Shown one piece after another: positions 1 to 5,810 of a stretch of DNA of 5,810 nucleotides. The position numbers and the translations under genes are program-made. The stretch is from NCBI GenBank assembly GCA_005883085.1, contig VBAY01000136.1:1-5810 (forward strand), read 5' to 3'. Under the pieces are notes generated by a model, which saw nothing but the letters and a program-made list of their open reading frames with translations, had not been told where the DNA came from and searched no databases. This stretch comes from Candidatus Bathyarchaeota archaeon. GTDB lineage: Archaea; Thermoproteota; Bathyarchaeia; 40CM-2-53-6. The first letter of the stretch is position 1, and every line of letters begins with the position of its first letter.

Positions 1-2
1 AT

Positions 3-335
3 AAGAATGATTTTGTGATTTGTAACAGATACACTCCTTCCAACTTGGCTTATGGCGAGGCAAGGGGCTTGAGTGTTCAATGGCTCGCAGGCCTCGACGC
101 GGGTCTGCCAGAGGCTCGTGCTGTCTTTGTCCTGGATGTTCCCATTCCGAAGTCGTTCTCAAGAAAGACCAAGCGTCGGGACGTCAACGAACGAGACCGC
201 GCGTTCTTAGAGAAAGTGCGGAGAAACTATCGTTCGCTAGCCCGCCGATTTGGATGGCACCTCGTGGATGGCACAAGGCCGCCTAGCGAGGTTCACGAGC
301 GAATACTTTTGGGTCTACGAAGCGCATTCCTCTAG
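3..335 (+). CDS. tmk: Thymidylate kinase (dTMP kinase), C-terminal part, 5'-truncated by window edge
   Basis: Thymidylate kinase phosphorylates dTMP to dTDP with ATP in the cytosol, a step in dTTP synthesis. The frame is open to the left edge, so the gene starts outside the window; the GTG at 15 is an internal Val codon, not a start. About 110 residues remain, roughly half of the usual 190-210. The segment NRYTPSNLAYGEARGL (from base 24) fits the family's DRY region and the helix after it. LDVP (bases 132-143) fits the strand ending in a conserved Pro, SRKTKRRDVNERD fits the Arg-rich LID, and WHLVDGTRP fits the late strand. The N-terminal P-loop is not in the window. The family's Asp of DRY is Asn here, which may be clade-typical. 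The gene converges on the Lon-like gene with a 44-base gap. Family assignment is firm; full length and start cannot be judged. Confidence 0.88.
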   Translation, partial: KNDFVICNRYTPSNLAYGEARGLSVQWLAGLDAGLPEARAVFVLDVPIPKSFSRKTKRRDVNERDRAFLEKVRRNYRSLARRFGWHLVDGTRPPSEVHERILLGLRSAFL

Positions 336-379
336 GGACTCCAACTTTGTTCCGATTGGATGGGCTGTGCCTACGCCAG

Positions 380-2827
380 CTAGTCTCGGGGTCTTCCTGA
401 GAATTCTCCGAATTTCGTGATCTCGTCAGCCATTTCGGCCAATCGTTTGTTGGCCTTGAAGTGGACCGTGTCCGCTTCATAGTTTCCGTCGGTTTTCATA
501 ACTCCTGCCTTTACGCCTGTCAGAATCTCAATACCATCGTCTATGGTTCTTACAGGATAGATGTGGAACCTTCCCTGTTTGACAGCTTCCACCACCTCTT
601 CGCTAAGCATGAGATGCTGGACATTGCTTTGAGGTATGAGAACTCCCTCGTCCCCTTTCAGACCCTTTGTCTTGCATGTATGGTAAAATCCTTCAATTTT
701 CTCATTCACTCCTCCTATTGCTTGGACCTCTCCCTTCTGGTTTACGGATCCGGTGACCGCGAAGTTCTGCTTGATGGGAAGCTCGGAGAGGGCTGAGAGG
801 ATCGCGTAGAGTTCAGTGCTGGACGCGCTGTCTCCATCAACTCCGCCATAGCTCTGTTCGAAGACAAGCCTGCAAGCCACGCTCAATGGTTTGTCATGTG
901 CGTACTTGTTTTCAAGATAGCCCGATATTATCAGAACTCCTTTCGTGTGTAGTTGTCCGCCCAGCTTGGCCTGGCGTTCGATGTCGATGACTCCTTCTCT
1001 TCCAAGACCAACACTCACGGTGATTCTGGATGGTTGGCCGAAGTCGAAGTCGCCTAGGCTGATGACTGAAAGACCATTAACTTGACCTATTTTCGTTCCC
1101 GAGGTGTCGATGAGAATGATGCCTCTCTCGATCATTTCCTTGGTCTTTTCATCCAAGAGATTCGATCGATAGATTTTCTCTTGTAGAGCCTTCAAGATAT
1201 GGGCGTCCTTAATGTATTTGGAATCGTCCTGAGATGAGTAGTGGTTAGCTTCTCTTACAAGGTCGGCGATTTCGGGGAATTTGGTAGAGAGCTTGGTCTG
1301 GTCCTCTGCAAGTCTCGAACCGTACTCCACAACCTTTGCTATGGCGGCTGCTTCAAGATGATTCAGATTCTCTTTCTCACACAGAGTGTGGACAAACCTT
1401 CCGTAGGTTTTCATATTCTCGTCGTTCCTCTCGATTGTGTCATCGAAGTGGGCTTTGACCTTGAAGAGCAGGCCGAAGTCGGGGTCGGCGACGTAGAGGG
1501 CTTGGTAAATCTCATGCTCCCCGGCCAAGACGATTTTGACGTTCAACGGGATTGGTTGCGGAGTGAGACTCTTTGTACTTGCAACGCCGAGCCTCTGGCC
1601 CGTTTCTTCGATGGCGATGTTACCGCTTTGAAGCGCTCTCTTGAGGCCTTCGTAGGATAGCTGGCTTGTTAGAAGCTCCCTGGCCCCGAGTATGAGAAAG
1701 CCACCGTTGGCCTTGTGAATCGATCCTCCTTTGATCAGGGTGAAGTCTGTTGAGAGGGTTCCAAATTTGGCCTCATTCTCGATTCTACCGAGCAAGTTCG
1801 TTACCGTTGGGTTGTCTTCGACGATCACGGGCGCGCCTTTTGTTTCTGAATTATCGACGATAACATTGACTTGGTACCTGCGGAACAGAATGTCAGGCAC
1901 GCCACTCTCCGCGAGACTCGGGGGTGCTTCGGGGTCTTTTTTCTGCTGTTCCGTCCCGCCGATCGTGAACAGCTCGGTGTTCTCAAGAATGTCGTCTTTC
2001 AGATCGTCGAGGTAATGTATTACGTCTGGCTGGTCCTGATAGCGAAAGGTTAACGTTCGGATCAAACCTCCCATAGCATAGTGGACGGTGTCATCTCTGA
2101 GTTTTTTCAATTCGTCCAGTGTGTTGGCTTCGAGCTCGTTGACTTGTTTCCCGGCTTTGTCCAGTGCGTTTCTTACAGTCTCTCTGCTCTGTTCAAACTT
2201 TTTCTTCGTACTCGGGGGTAAAGAGTCGTATTCTTCCTGACTGAGAGCTTTTCCCGCCCGGATGGGGACTATTCCGATGCCTAGCTGGTTCATTCGGACG
2301 GCATAACTGGACTGTTTAGCTACATCGTTAAGCTCGTTGAGAATCTTGTCTCTCTCTTCCACCGATTTCTTTGTTATGCTATTTGATCGGGCGGCAAATT
2401 CTTCGCTCTGAAGAGCTGCAGGAACGGCTCTCTTGACTTGGTCTATGAGATTTCTCAGATCCTTCTGGAAGATCTTGGCTTTGCCTGCCGGGAGTTTGAG
2501 CGCCTTCGGCTCGTAAGGATTTTGGAAATTGTTTACGTAGCACCAGTCTGGCGGAGTGGGCTTGGTTTTGGCGATTTTTTCAAGGTAACTTCTAGTTGCA
2601 GGTCTTTTGCCGGTGACTGGGGGCCCCGCTGCGAAGATGTTGAATCCTTTCGCTTTCATCTCTACTCCGAATGTGAGGGCCTTGAGGGCTCGATCTTGGC
2701 CGACGATTCCTTCGAGAGGCGCAAGTTCTTCGCTGGTCTTACACTCGACCTTTCCAGGCGGACATTCAAATCGCAGTTTTTCCGGAGGAAGTTCACTAGT
2801 CGCCAATTCGGGATTCCAAAGGCTCAT
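380..2827 (-). CDS. Lon-like protease, AAA_32/peptidase S16 type (soluble, LonC-like)
   Basis: This is an 815-residue protein-quality-control protease of the Lon-like family with an AAA_32 N-terminal part. In order: N-terminal region (about 1-35), a LEGIVGQDRALKAL helix before the P-loop, a degenerate Walker A (GPPVTGKRP, 68-76), a charged helical insertion (about 140-260), a Walker-B-like strand (NGGFLILGARELL, 374-386), an AAA lid (about 460-570) and the Lon proteolytic domain (about 575-775). The catalytic dyad is visible: Ser667 in DGDSAS and Lys710 in NEKIEG. I see no membrane segments, unlike classical archaeal LonB, so it is probably cytosolic. The ATG at 2827 is chosen because an upstream in-frame extension to 3124 would run through the intergenic region into the divergent hydrolase gene, and its residues look noncoding; the protein from MSLWNPEL has family-like length. 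No Shine-Dalgarno is evident. Walker A lacks the second Gly and the Ser/Thr, and Walker B lacks the Asp, so ATPase activity is doubtful. Confidence 0.9.
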   Translation of the reverse strand: MSLWNPELATSELPPEKLRFECPPGKVECKTSEELAPLEGIVGQDRALKALTFGVEMKAKGFNIFAAGPPVTGKRPATRSYLEKIAKTKPTPPDWCYVNNFQNPYEPKALKLPAGKAKIFQKDLRNLIDQVKRAVPAALQSEEFAARSNSITKKSVEERDKILNELNDVAKQSSYAVRMNQLGIGIVPIRAGKALSQEEYDSLPPSTKKKFEQSRETVRNALDKAGKQVNELEANTLDELKKLRDDTVHYAMGGLIRTLTFRYQDQPDVIHYLDDLKDDILENTELFTIGGTEQQKKDPEAPPSLAESGVPDILFRRYQVNVIVDNSETKGAPVIVEDNPTVTNLLGRIENEAKFGTLSTDFTLIKGGSIHKANGGFLILGARELLTSQLSYEGLKRALQSGNIAIEETGQRLGVASTKSLTPQPIPLNVKIVLAGEHEIYQALYVADPDFGLLFKVKAHFDDTIERNDENMKTYGRFVHTLCEKENLNHLEAAAIAKVVEYGSRLAEDQTKLSTKFPEIADLVREANHYSSQDDSKYIKDAHILKALQEKIYRSNLLDEKTKEMIERGIILIDTSGTKIGQVNGLSVISLGDFDFGQPSRITVSVGLGREGVIDIERQAKLGGQLHTKGVLIISGYLENKYAHDKPLSVACRLVFEQSYGGVDGDSASSTELYAILSALSELPIKQNFAVTGSVNQKGEVQAIGGVNEKIEGFYHTCKTKGLKGDEGVLIPQSNVQHLMLSEEVVEAVKQGRFHIYPVRTIDDGIEILTGVKAGVMKTDGNYEADTVHFKANKRLAEMADEITKFGEFSGRPRD

Positions 2828-2856
2828 TGAGCAAGAGCAGTATCTAAAGAAACCCG

Positions 2857-2892
2857 CCACTAATGGGATTATTCTAGCCCTTTCATTGGTGG
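2857..2892. repeat. Imperfect inverted repeat between the divergent Lon-like and hydrolase genes
   Basis: CCACTAATG (2857-2865) faces CATTGGTGG (2884-2892). Eight of nine positions are complementary, and the ninth would be a G-U wobble in plus-strand RNA. The arms are separated by 18 bases. The element sits just before the plus-strand TATA-like box of the hydrolase, and its loop holds the AT-rich box proposed for the Lon-like gene. It is therefore placed like an operator for one or both genes. It could also be chance: the arms are short and one pair is mismatched. Confidence 0.4.
2868..2877 (-). promoter_or_regulatory. Possible TATA box for the Lon-like gene
   Basis: On the minus strand the sequence reads CTAGAATAAT, an AT-rich stretch centred about 45 bases before the ATG. 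Archaeal TATA boxes lie about 26 bases before transcription start, so this would give a leader of roughly 18 bases. Competing candidates are TTTAGATA at 2841-2848, which lies too near the ATG, and GTATAAGG at 2895-2902, which would give a longer leader. None is decisive. Confidence 0.22.
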
Positions 2893-2893
2893 A

Positions 2894-2903
2894 CCTTATA
2901 CGG
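2894..2903 (+). promoter_or_regulatory. Possible TATA box for the alpha/beta hydrolase gene
   Basis: CCTTATACGG holds a TTATAC core centred about 36 bases before the TTG start at 2935. With the usual archaeal spacing, transcription would begin near 2924, leaving a leader of about 10 bases that contains GAAAAAG. There is no GGAGG-like ribosome binding site. Placement is plausible but rests on a short motif. Confidence 0.3.
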
Positions 2904-2934
2904 TGAGTGCCGGTTATCCGACTTTGAAAAAGAC

Positions 2935-3744
2935 TTGAGCGACATCTTGGAAAGACATTCACCGAATTTCGACAAACGCATCGAGTACGGCCCTGAACCT
3001 CAACACTTTGCTGAATTGCGTTTCCCCGATGGTCCGGGTCCGTTCCCGTTGCTATTTGTGATACATGGGGGTTTCTGGCAATCCGCCTATGACTTGAAAC
3101 ACATTGGTTCCCTCTGCACTGCACTCACCAACAAAGGAGTTGTCACCTGCAACCTTGAATACCGAAGGGTCGGAAACTCTGGCGGAGGCTGGCCTGGAAC
3201 CTTCCAAGATGTCAGCCTCGCGACTGACCATATTGTCGAAATAATCTCTTCAGATCCACGCGTGGACATTGCTAGGGCAGCGGTCATAGGACACTCGGCT
3301 GGAGGGCACCTTGCACAATGGCTCGCAAGCAGGCATCGCGTTCCCAAAGCATCACCTCTGCACTGCGCTCAGAAGTATCGTCTTGTCCGTGCGGTTTCGC
3401 TCGCGGGCGTGTGCGACCTTCGGGCAGCCTGGAAGCAACGGCTGGGAAACGGCGCCGTTGCAAAGCTCATGGGTGGATCGCCGGACCAGTACCCAGAGCG
3501 ATTTGATGCCGGGAGCCCTATCGAGCTCCTCCCCGCGGGAACAATCCAAGTTCTAATCCACGGAACGGCTGACACCATTGTTCCCGCTTCTCAGTCCGAA
3601 GAGTTCGTCGAGAGAGCTGAACAGCTGGGTGAACAGCCCAGTCTTGTCAAACTAGAAGGCGTTGGCCATTTCGAGCTGATTGATCCAGAATCAGATGCAT
3701 GGTCCACGATTGTCAATGCTATTCTTCCAGTACTGGGCATGTAA
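2935..3744 (+). CDS. Alpha/beta hydrolase, esterase or arylformamidase-like
   Basis: A 269-residue serine hydrolase, probably cytosolic with no signal peptide or membrane segment visible; the substrate cannot be told from sequence. HGGFW (residues 44-48) is the oxyanion-hole motif of the HGG-type esterases and kynurenine formamidase-like enzymes. GHSAGGHLA carries the nucleophile Ser121, Asp213 lies in HGTADTIVP, and His245 lies in GVGHFELI, so the catalytic triad is complete. The conserved EYRRVGN and GGGWPGTF stretch (75-90) is typical of small bacterial hydrolases of this type. The start is a TTG; no ATG or GTG lies in frame between it and the promoter region, and MSDILER looks like a genuine N-terminus for such proteins. 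It is divergent from the Lon-like gene and converges on trpB2 with a 48-base gap. Its bacterial look raises the possibility of transfer into the archaeal lineage, but I cannot test this here. Confidence 0.85.
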   Translation: MSDILERHSPNFDKRIEYGPEPQHFAELRFPDGPGPFPLLFVIHGGFWQSAYDLKHIGSLCTALTNKGVVTCNLEYRRVGNSGGGWPGTFQDVSLATDHIVEIISSDPRVDIARAAVIGHSAGGHLAQWLASRHRVPKASPLHCAQKYRLVRAVSLAGVCDLRAAWKQRLGNGAVAKLMGGSPDQYPERFDAGSPIELLPAGTIQVLIHGTADTIVPASQSEEFVERAEQLGEQPSLVKLEGVGHFELIDPESDAWSTIVNAILPVLGM

Positions 3745-3792
3745 TGCGGCACCAGACGGTCTAGAAGAGAGGTAAGGCTTTGATATTCTCGG

Positions 3793-5160
3793 TTATTTTA
3801 CGTACGTTTCGATTTCAATTTTTGGCGGTTCGTAGTCGGTGAGTTTTCCTCCCAGGAAGTCTTCGTAGGCCTTGAGGTCGAGCAGACCGTGGCCGCAGTT
3901 GTTGAAGGCGAGTACTTTCTCCTCGCCGGTCTTCTTGCACTGAATCGCTTGGTCTATGATGTACTTGATACAGTGAGCGGTTTCAGGTGCCGGGATGACT
4001 CCTTCTGTCTGCGCGAAGGTTCTTGCGGCTTGGAATACTTCGTTCTGGTGATAGGCAACTGAGTGGACGTGGCCTTTGTTGATGAGGTAGGATAACGATG
4101 GGGCCTTTCCGTGGTACCTCAGGCCGCCTGAATGAATGGGAGGAGACTGGAACTTGTGCCCGAGAGTGTACATCTTTAGGAGCGGTGTCATTTCAGCAGC
4201 GTCTCCAAAATCATACGTGAAAGTTCCGCGCGTTGTGGATGGGACGGCTTTTGGTTCGCATGCGACAAAATCCGCGTCCAGTTTCCCTTGGAGCTTGTCG
4301 CCGAGAAATGGGTAGGCGAAGCCTGCGAAGTTGGAGCCACCGCCGATGCATCCCGCTATTATGTCTGGCTGTACGTCGATCGATTCGAACTGTTTCTTCG
4401 CTTCAAGGCCAATAATCGACTGATGAGTCAGAACATGGTTCATGACCGAGCCAAGGCAGTATCTCGTGTTATCGTGAGTAACGGTGTCTTCGAGCGCTTC
4501 GCTTATCGCGATGCCAAGAGTCCCTGGGTGATTCTTGTCTTGGACTAGCAAAGACCTTCCAAAATTCGTGTCCTCGCTGGGTGAGGGCCGAACCTCCGCT
4601 CCATACGTCTCCATCATAACGCGCCTCCCGGGCTTCTGTTGGTAGCTAACCCGTACCATGTACACTTTGCACTTCAATCCAAACATCTCAGAGCCTAGCG
4701 CTAGCGCGGATCCCCATTGGCCTGCGCCGGTTTCTGTAGCTAGTCTCTCGGTTCCCTGTTTCTTGTTGTAGTAGGCTTGGGCTATCGCTGTGTTGGGCTT
4801 GTGACTGCCGGTCGGGCTGAGGTATTCTGCCTTGTAGAATATCTTGGCGGGAGTCTTGAGAAATCTCTCCAACCGGGTCGCTCGTACTAGAGGAGTCGGA
4901 CGGCCAATCTCAAGATAGGCCTGCAGGACCTCGTCTGGTATGGTGATGTAGCGTTCTGAGCTGATCTCCTGACGGATTAGCTCCTTGGCGAAGATCCTTT
5001 CGAGGCTGGCAGGATTGACCGGTTGCTTGGTCTTCGGGTCGAGGGGTGGAGGAAGAGGTTCTCTAAGGTCAGCTTGTATGTTGTAGTATCGTGTTGGAAT
5101 CTCATCTTCCTCTAGGTTGACTCGGTTCTGGGGAAGCATCGTCCCTTCGGTTTCAAGCAT
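3793..5160 (-). CDS. trpB2: TrpB2-type tryptophan synthase beta subunit (PLP-dependent)
   Basis: A 455-residue fold-type II PLP enzyme of the TrpB2 group, which joins indole with serine (some members prefer O-phosphoserine) to make tryptophan, usually without the classical TrpA partner. Visible hallmarks: the TrpB2-type N-terminus DLREPLPPPLDP (31-42), the Schiff-base Lys121 in TGSHKPN, the catalytic Glu143 in ETGAGQWG, the TrpB2-like LGSVMNHVLTHQ (236-247), and the phosphate-binding loop GCIGGGSN (270-277). PAPETAH (390-396) and NCGHGLLDL (421-429) correspond to the late active-site segments; Cys422 stands where TrpB usually has the Ser of SGxG near the pyridine nitrogen. I chose the ATG at 5160 over a GTG at 5220 because a TATA-like box is centred 27 bases before it, the spacing of a leaderless archaeal transcript; the GTG extension would run through that promoter. 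A third option is the ATG seven codons further in. Divergent from an HTH regulator, with no other trp gene in view. Confidence 0.93.
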   Translation of the reverse strand: MLETEGTMLPQNRVNLEEDEIPTRYYNIQADLREPLPPPLDPKTKQPVNPASLERIFAKELIRQEISSERYITIPDEVLQAYLEIGRPTPLVRATRLERFLKTPAKIFYKAEYLSPTGSHKPNTAIAQAYYNKKQGTERLATETGAGQWGSALALGSEMFGLKCKVYMVRVSYQQKPGRRVMMETYGAEVRPSPSEDTNFGRSLLVQDKNHPGTLGIAISEALEDTVTHDNTRYCLGSVMNHVLTHQSIIGLEAKKQFESIDVQPDIIAGCIGGGSNFAGFAYPFLGDKLQGKLDADFVACEPKAVPSTTRGTFTYDFGDAAEMTPLLKMYTLGHKFQSPPIHSGGLRYHGKAPSLSYLINKGHVHSVAYHQNEVFQAARTFAQTEGVIPAPETAHCIKYIIDQAIQCKKTGEEKVLAFNNCGHGLLDLKAYEDFLGGKLTDYEPPKIEIETYVK

Positions 5161-5175
5161 GACAGGTATTGTGAC

Positions 5176-5185
5176 TTTACGTAAA
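5176..5185. promoter_or_regulatory. Perfect 10-bp palindrome overlapping the trpB2 promoter, candidate operator
   Basis: TTTACGTAAA is a perfect palindrome lying at -16 to -25 relative to the trpB2 ATG, overlapping the downstream edge of its TATA-like box. A protein bound here would hinder TBP/TFB or polymerase. The neighbouring divergent HTH regulator is the obvious candidate binder. That role is inferred from position and symmetry only. Confidence 0.4.
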
Positions 5186-5193
5186 ATTTTAAG
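5180..5193 (-). promoter_or_regulatory. TATA box of trpB2, leaderless-type promoter
   Basis: On the minus strand CTTAAAATTTTACG spans -33 to -20 before the ATG at 5160, centred near -27, with GCAAG just upstream as a possible BRE. This matches the archaeal layout in which transcription starts at or next to the initiation codon, and it explains the lack of a Shine-Dalgarno sequence. The AAAATTTT core is self-complementary, so it might also serve the divergent regulator, with a start near 5215. Confidence 0.62.
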
Positions 5194-5199
5194 CTTGCT

Positions 5200-5215
5200 T
5201 GTACAGTTTAGTACA
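5200..5215. promoter_or_regulatory. Inverted repeat TGTAC-N6-GTACA, candidate operator of the regulator gene
   Basis: TGTAC (5200-5204) and GTACA (5211-5215) are perfect 5-base arms six bases apart, with 11 bases between arm centres, close to one helical turn. The element lies at -23 to -8 before the regulator's ATG, over its likely transcription start, and upstream of the trpB2 TATA box. This placement suits autoregulation by a dimeric HTH protein. No binding evidence exists in the sequence beyond symmetry. Confidence 0.42.
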
Positions 5216-5222
5216 TACACCT

Positions 5223-5717
5223 ATGTGGAACAAAATCGAACAACTACTGGGACCTCATCATCCCGAACGACTCAAAATCGCCCGGCTATGCATAGAGAAC
5301 GGCTTGGCTATACGCGATGACGGAATCTACCTTAACCAAATAGAGATACCAACCGCGCGAGTTGCCAGAGCAGCGGGAGTGGACAGAAGGACTGTTGTGG
5401 AGACCGTGAGGATGATACGGAGTGATGGAGGTCTGCAAGCTATCTTTGGACGGTTGCAGTCAGCTGGGCTCTCCCTCAAAGGGATCGCGAAGCAGTTAGG
5501 CCTGGGCGTGCTAGAGTCTCAGTCTATTGATTCCCGACGATCCCTCAGCGCGGCGATCAGGGACAGGATGAGTGGTCTTGACACACAAGCATGGCAACAT
5601 GGCACTCAGAAGATGGAAATTCGCAAGGTCGAAGAAAGGCGTTTGATGATGGCAAAGGTGAACCTTTCGCAAACCATTGGAGAACGCGGTCTTCTTCGCA
5701 CGTTCTCTTTTAACTAA
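5223..5717 (+). CDS. Helix-turn-helix regulator of amino-acid metabolism, COG2061-like, atypical C-terminal half
   Basis: A 164-residue protein whose N-terminal 97 residues resemble the archaeal family described as regulators of amino-acid metabolism with an ACT domain (COG2061). Family-like features are MWNKIEQLL at the N-terminus, LKIARLCIENGLAI (17-30), IEIPTARVARAAGVDRRTVV (40-59) as the helix-turn-helix core, and AGLSLKGIAKQLGLGVLE (81-98). In the family an ACT domain that binds an amino acid follows; here residues 99-164 are rich in Arg, Lys, Gln and Met, and I cannot see the usual Gly-containing ACT turn, although total length is about normal. The ATG at 5223 is preferred to an in-frame TTG at 5199, which lies inside the shared promoter. 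It is divergent from trpB2 across 62 bases, which suggests control of trpB2 and of itself. Assignment is from memory of the family, so moderately sure for the N-terminal half only. Confidence 0.68.
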   Translation: MWNKIEQLLGPHHPERLKIARLCIENGLAIRDDGIYLNQIEIPTARVARAAGVDRRTVVETVRMIRSDGGLQAIFGRLQSAGLSLKGIAKQLGLGVLESQSIDSRRSLSAAIRDRMSGLDTQAWQHGTQKMEIRKVEERRLMMAKVNLSQTIGERGLLRTFSFN

Positions 5718-5724
5718 TCTTTTC
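5703..5724 (+). terminator. Weak T-rich stretch at the end of the regulator gene
   Basis: Around the stop codon the plus strand has TTCTCTTTT and then, after AACTAA, TCTTTTC. Archaeal termination often uses T-rich tracts without a hairpin. The runs are only four T long, so this is a weak candidate; the same AT-rich stretch may instead be part of a promoter for the following open frame. Confidence 0.18.
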
Positions 5725-5749
5725 AGGTTGTACTGATCAGGGCAGCATC

Positions 5750-5810
5750 ATGTTTCCAGACAAGAACAGAATGGTCCGCCAGGCCAACATTCTCCTCGTC
5801 ATGCTAGGGA
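5750..5810 (+). CDS. Start of an unidentified gene, truncated by the window end
   Basis: An ATG at 5750 opens a frame that stays open for 20 codons to the right edge, reading MFPDKNRMVRQANILLVMLG. The frame begins charged and turns hydrophobic (ILLVML), so either a buried strand or the beginning of a membrane segment could follow. I do not recognise it. It lies 32 bases after the regulator's stop, in the same direction, so co-transcription is possible; AT-rich sequence at 5707-5722 could also act as its own TATA region. There is no convincing ribosome binding site, only GGGCAG about eight bases upstream. With so few codons the open frame could be chance. Confidence 0.38.
   Translation, partial: MFPDKNRMVRQANILLVMLG

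Noticed and set aside
336..379. Possible terminator between the convergent kinase and Lon-like genes
   Set aside because: No T-run or stable stem is visible on either strand.
1241..1660. 139-residue plus-strand open frame opposite the Lon-like gene
   Set aside because: It is antisense to a strongly conserved protease coding region and shows no family resemblance; the same holds for the frames at 461-796, 1731-2015, 2438-2830 and 2607-2906.
2828..3124. In-frame upstream extension of the Lon-like gene giving a 914-residue product
   Set aside because: The extra 99 residues run through the intergenic promoter region and antisense to the hydrolase N-terminus, and are Arg/Ser/Cys-rich with no family resemblance.
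3311..3556. Overlapping short frames on both strands inside the hydrolase gene
   Set aside because: They are shadows of the hydrolase frame, which holds the intact catalytic triad; their residues are low-complexity Arg/Ser-rich.
3745..3792. Possible hairpin terminator between the convergent hydrolase and trpB2 genes
   Set aside because: Only a trivial AGAC-G-GTCT symmetry is present and there is no convincing T-tract in the gap itself.
3796..3806. TTTTACGTACG at the 3' end of trpB2, sharing TTTTACGTA with the palindrome in its promoter (minus-strand reading)
   Set aside because: It is accounted for by the C-terminal codons for Thr-Tyr-Val-Lys, and a nine-base match is weak evidence for a second regulatory site.
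5161..5220. GTG start giving a 20-residue extension of TrpB2
   Set aside because: It would start upstream of and translate through a well-placed TATA box, and the extension has no TrpB2 likeness.
5199..5222. TTG start giving an 8-residue extension of the regulator
   Set aside because: It lies within the promoter region and the family normally begins near MWxxI, which the ATG at 5223 gives.

Overview
The window looks archaeal. The 5' end carries the C-terminal part of an archaeal-type thymidylate kinase. The trpB2-type tryptophan synthase gene has an AT-rich box centred about 27 bases before an ATG with no Shine-Dalgarno sequence, the usual layout of an archaeal leaderless promoter. The small gene beside it resembles archaeal helix-turn-helix regulators of amino-acid metabolism (COG2061-like). 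Base composition is close to half GC by eye. A Thermoproteota/TACK-type lineage is my guess from protein flavour only.

Layout. 1-335: 3' part of a dTMP kinase gene (+). 380-2827: a large soluble Lon-like protease of the AAA_32/S16 type (-), convergent with the kinase. 2828-2934: divergent intergenic region with a 36-bp imperfect inverted repeat and TATA-like boxes. 2935-3744: alpha/beta hydrolase with HGGFW and GHSAG motifs (+). 3793-5160: trpB2 (-), convergent with the hydrolase. 5161-5222: compact 62-bp divergent promoter region holding the trpB2 TATA box, a perfect 10-bp palindrome overlapping it and a second inverted repeat. 5223-5717: HTH regulator (+). 5750-5810: probable start of a further gene, cut by the window end.

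How the genes relate. No multi-gene operon is visible: the five main genes lie in alternating orientation with short gaps. The one pair with a clear functional logic is trpB2 and the divergent HTH regulator. The symmetric elements between them are natural operator candidates for control of tryptophan synthesis and autoregulation; this is inference. The Lon-like protease and the hydrolase share a divergent promoter region but have no obvious metabolic link. I see no mobile element, CRISPR array, RNA gene or clearly new multi-gene system. The points most worth a second look are the trpB2/regulator control region, the degraded nucleotide-binding motifs in the Lon-like protein, and the missing ACT signature in the regulator's C-terminal half.
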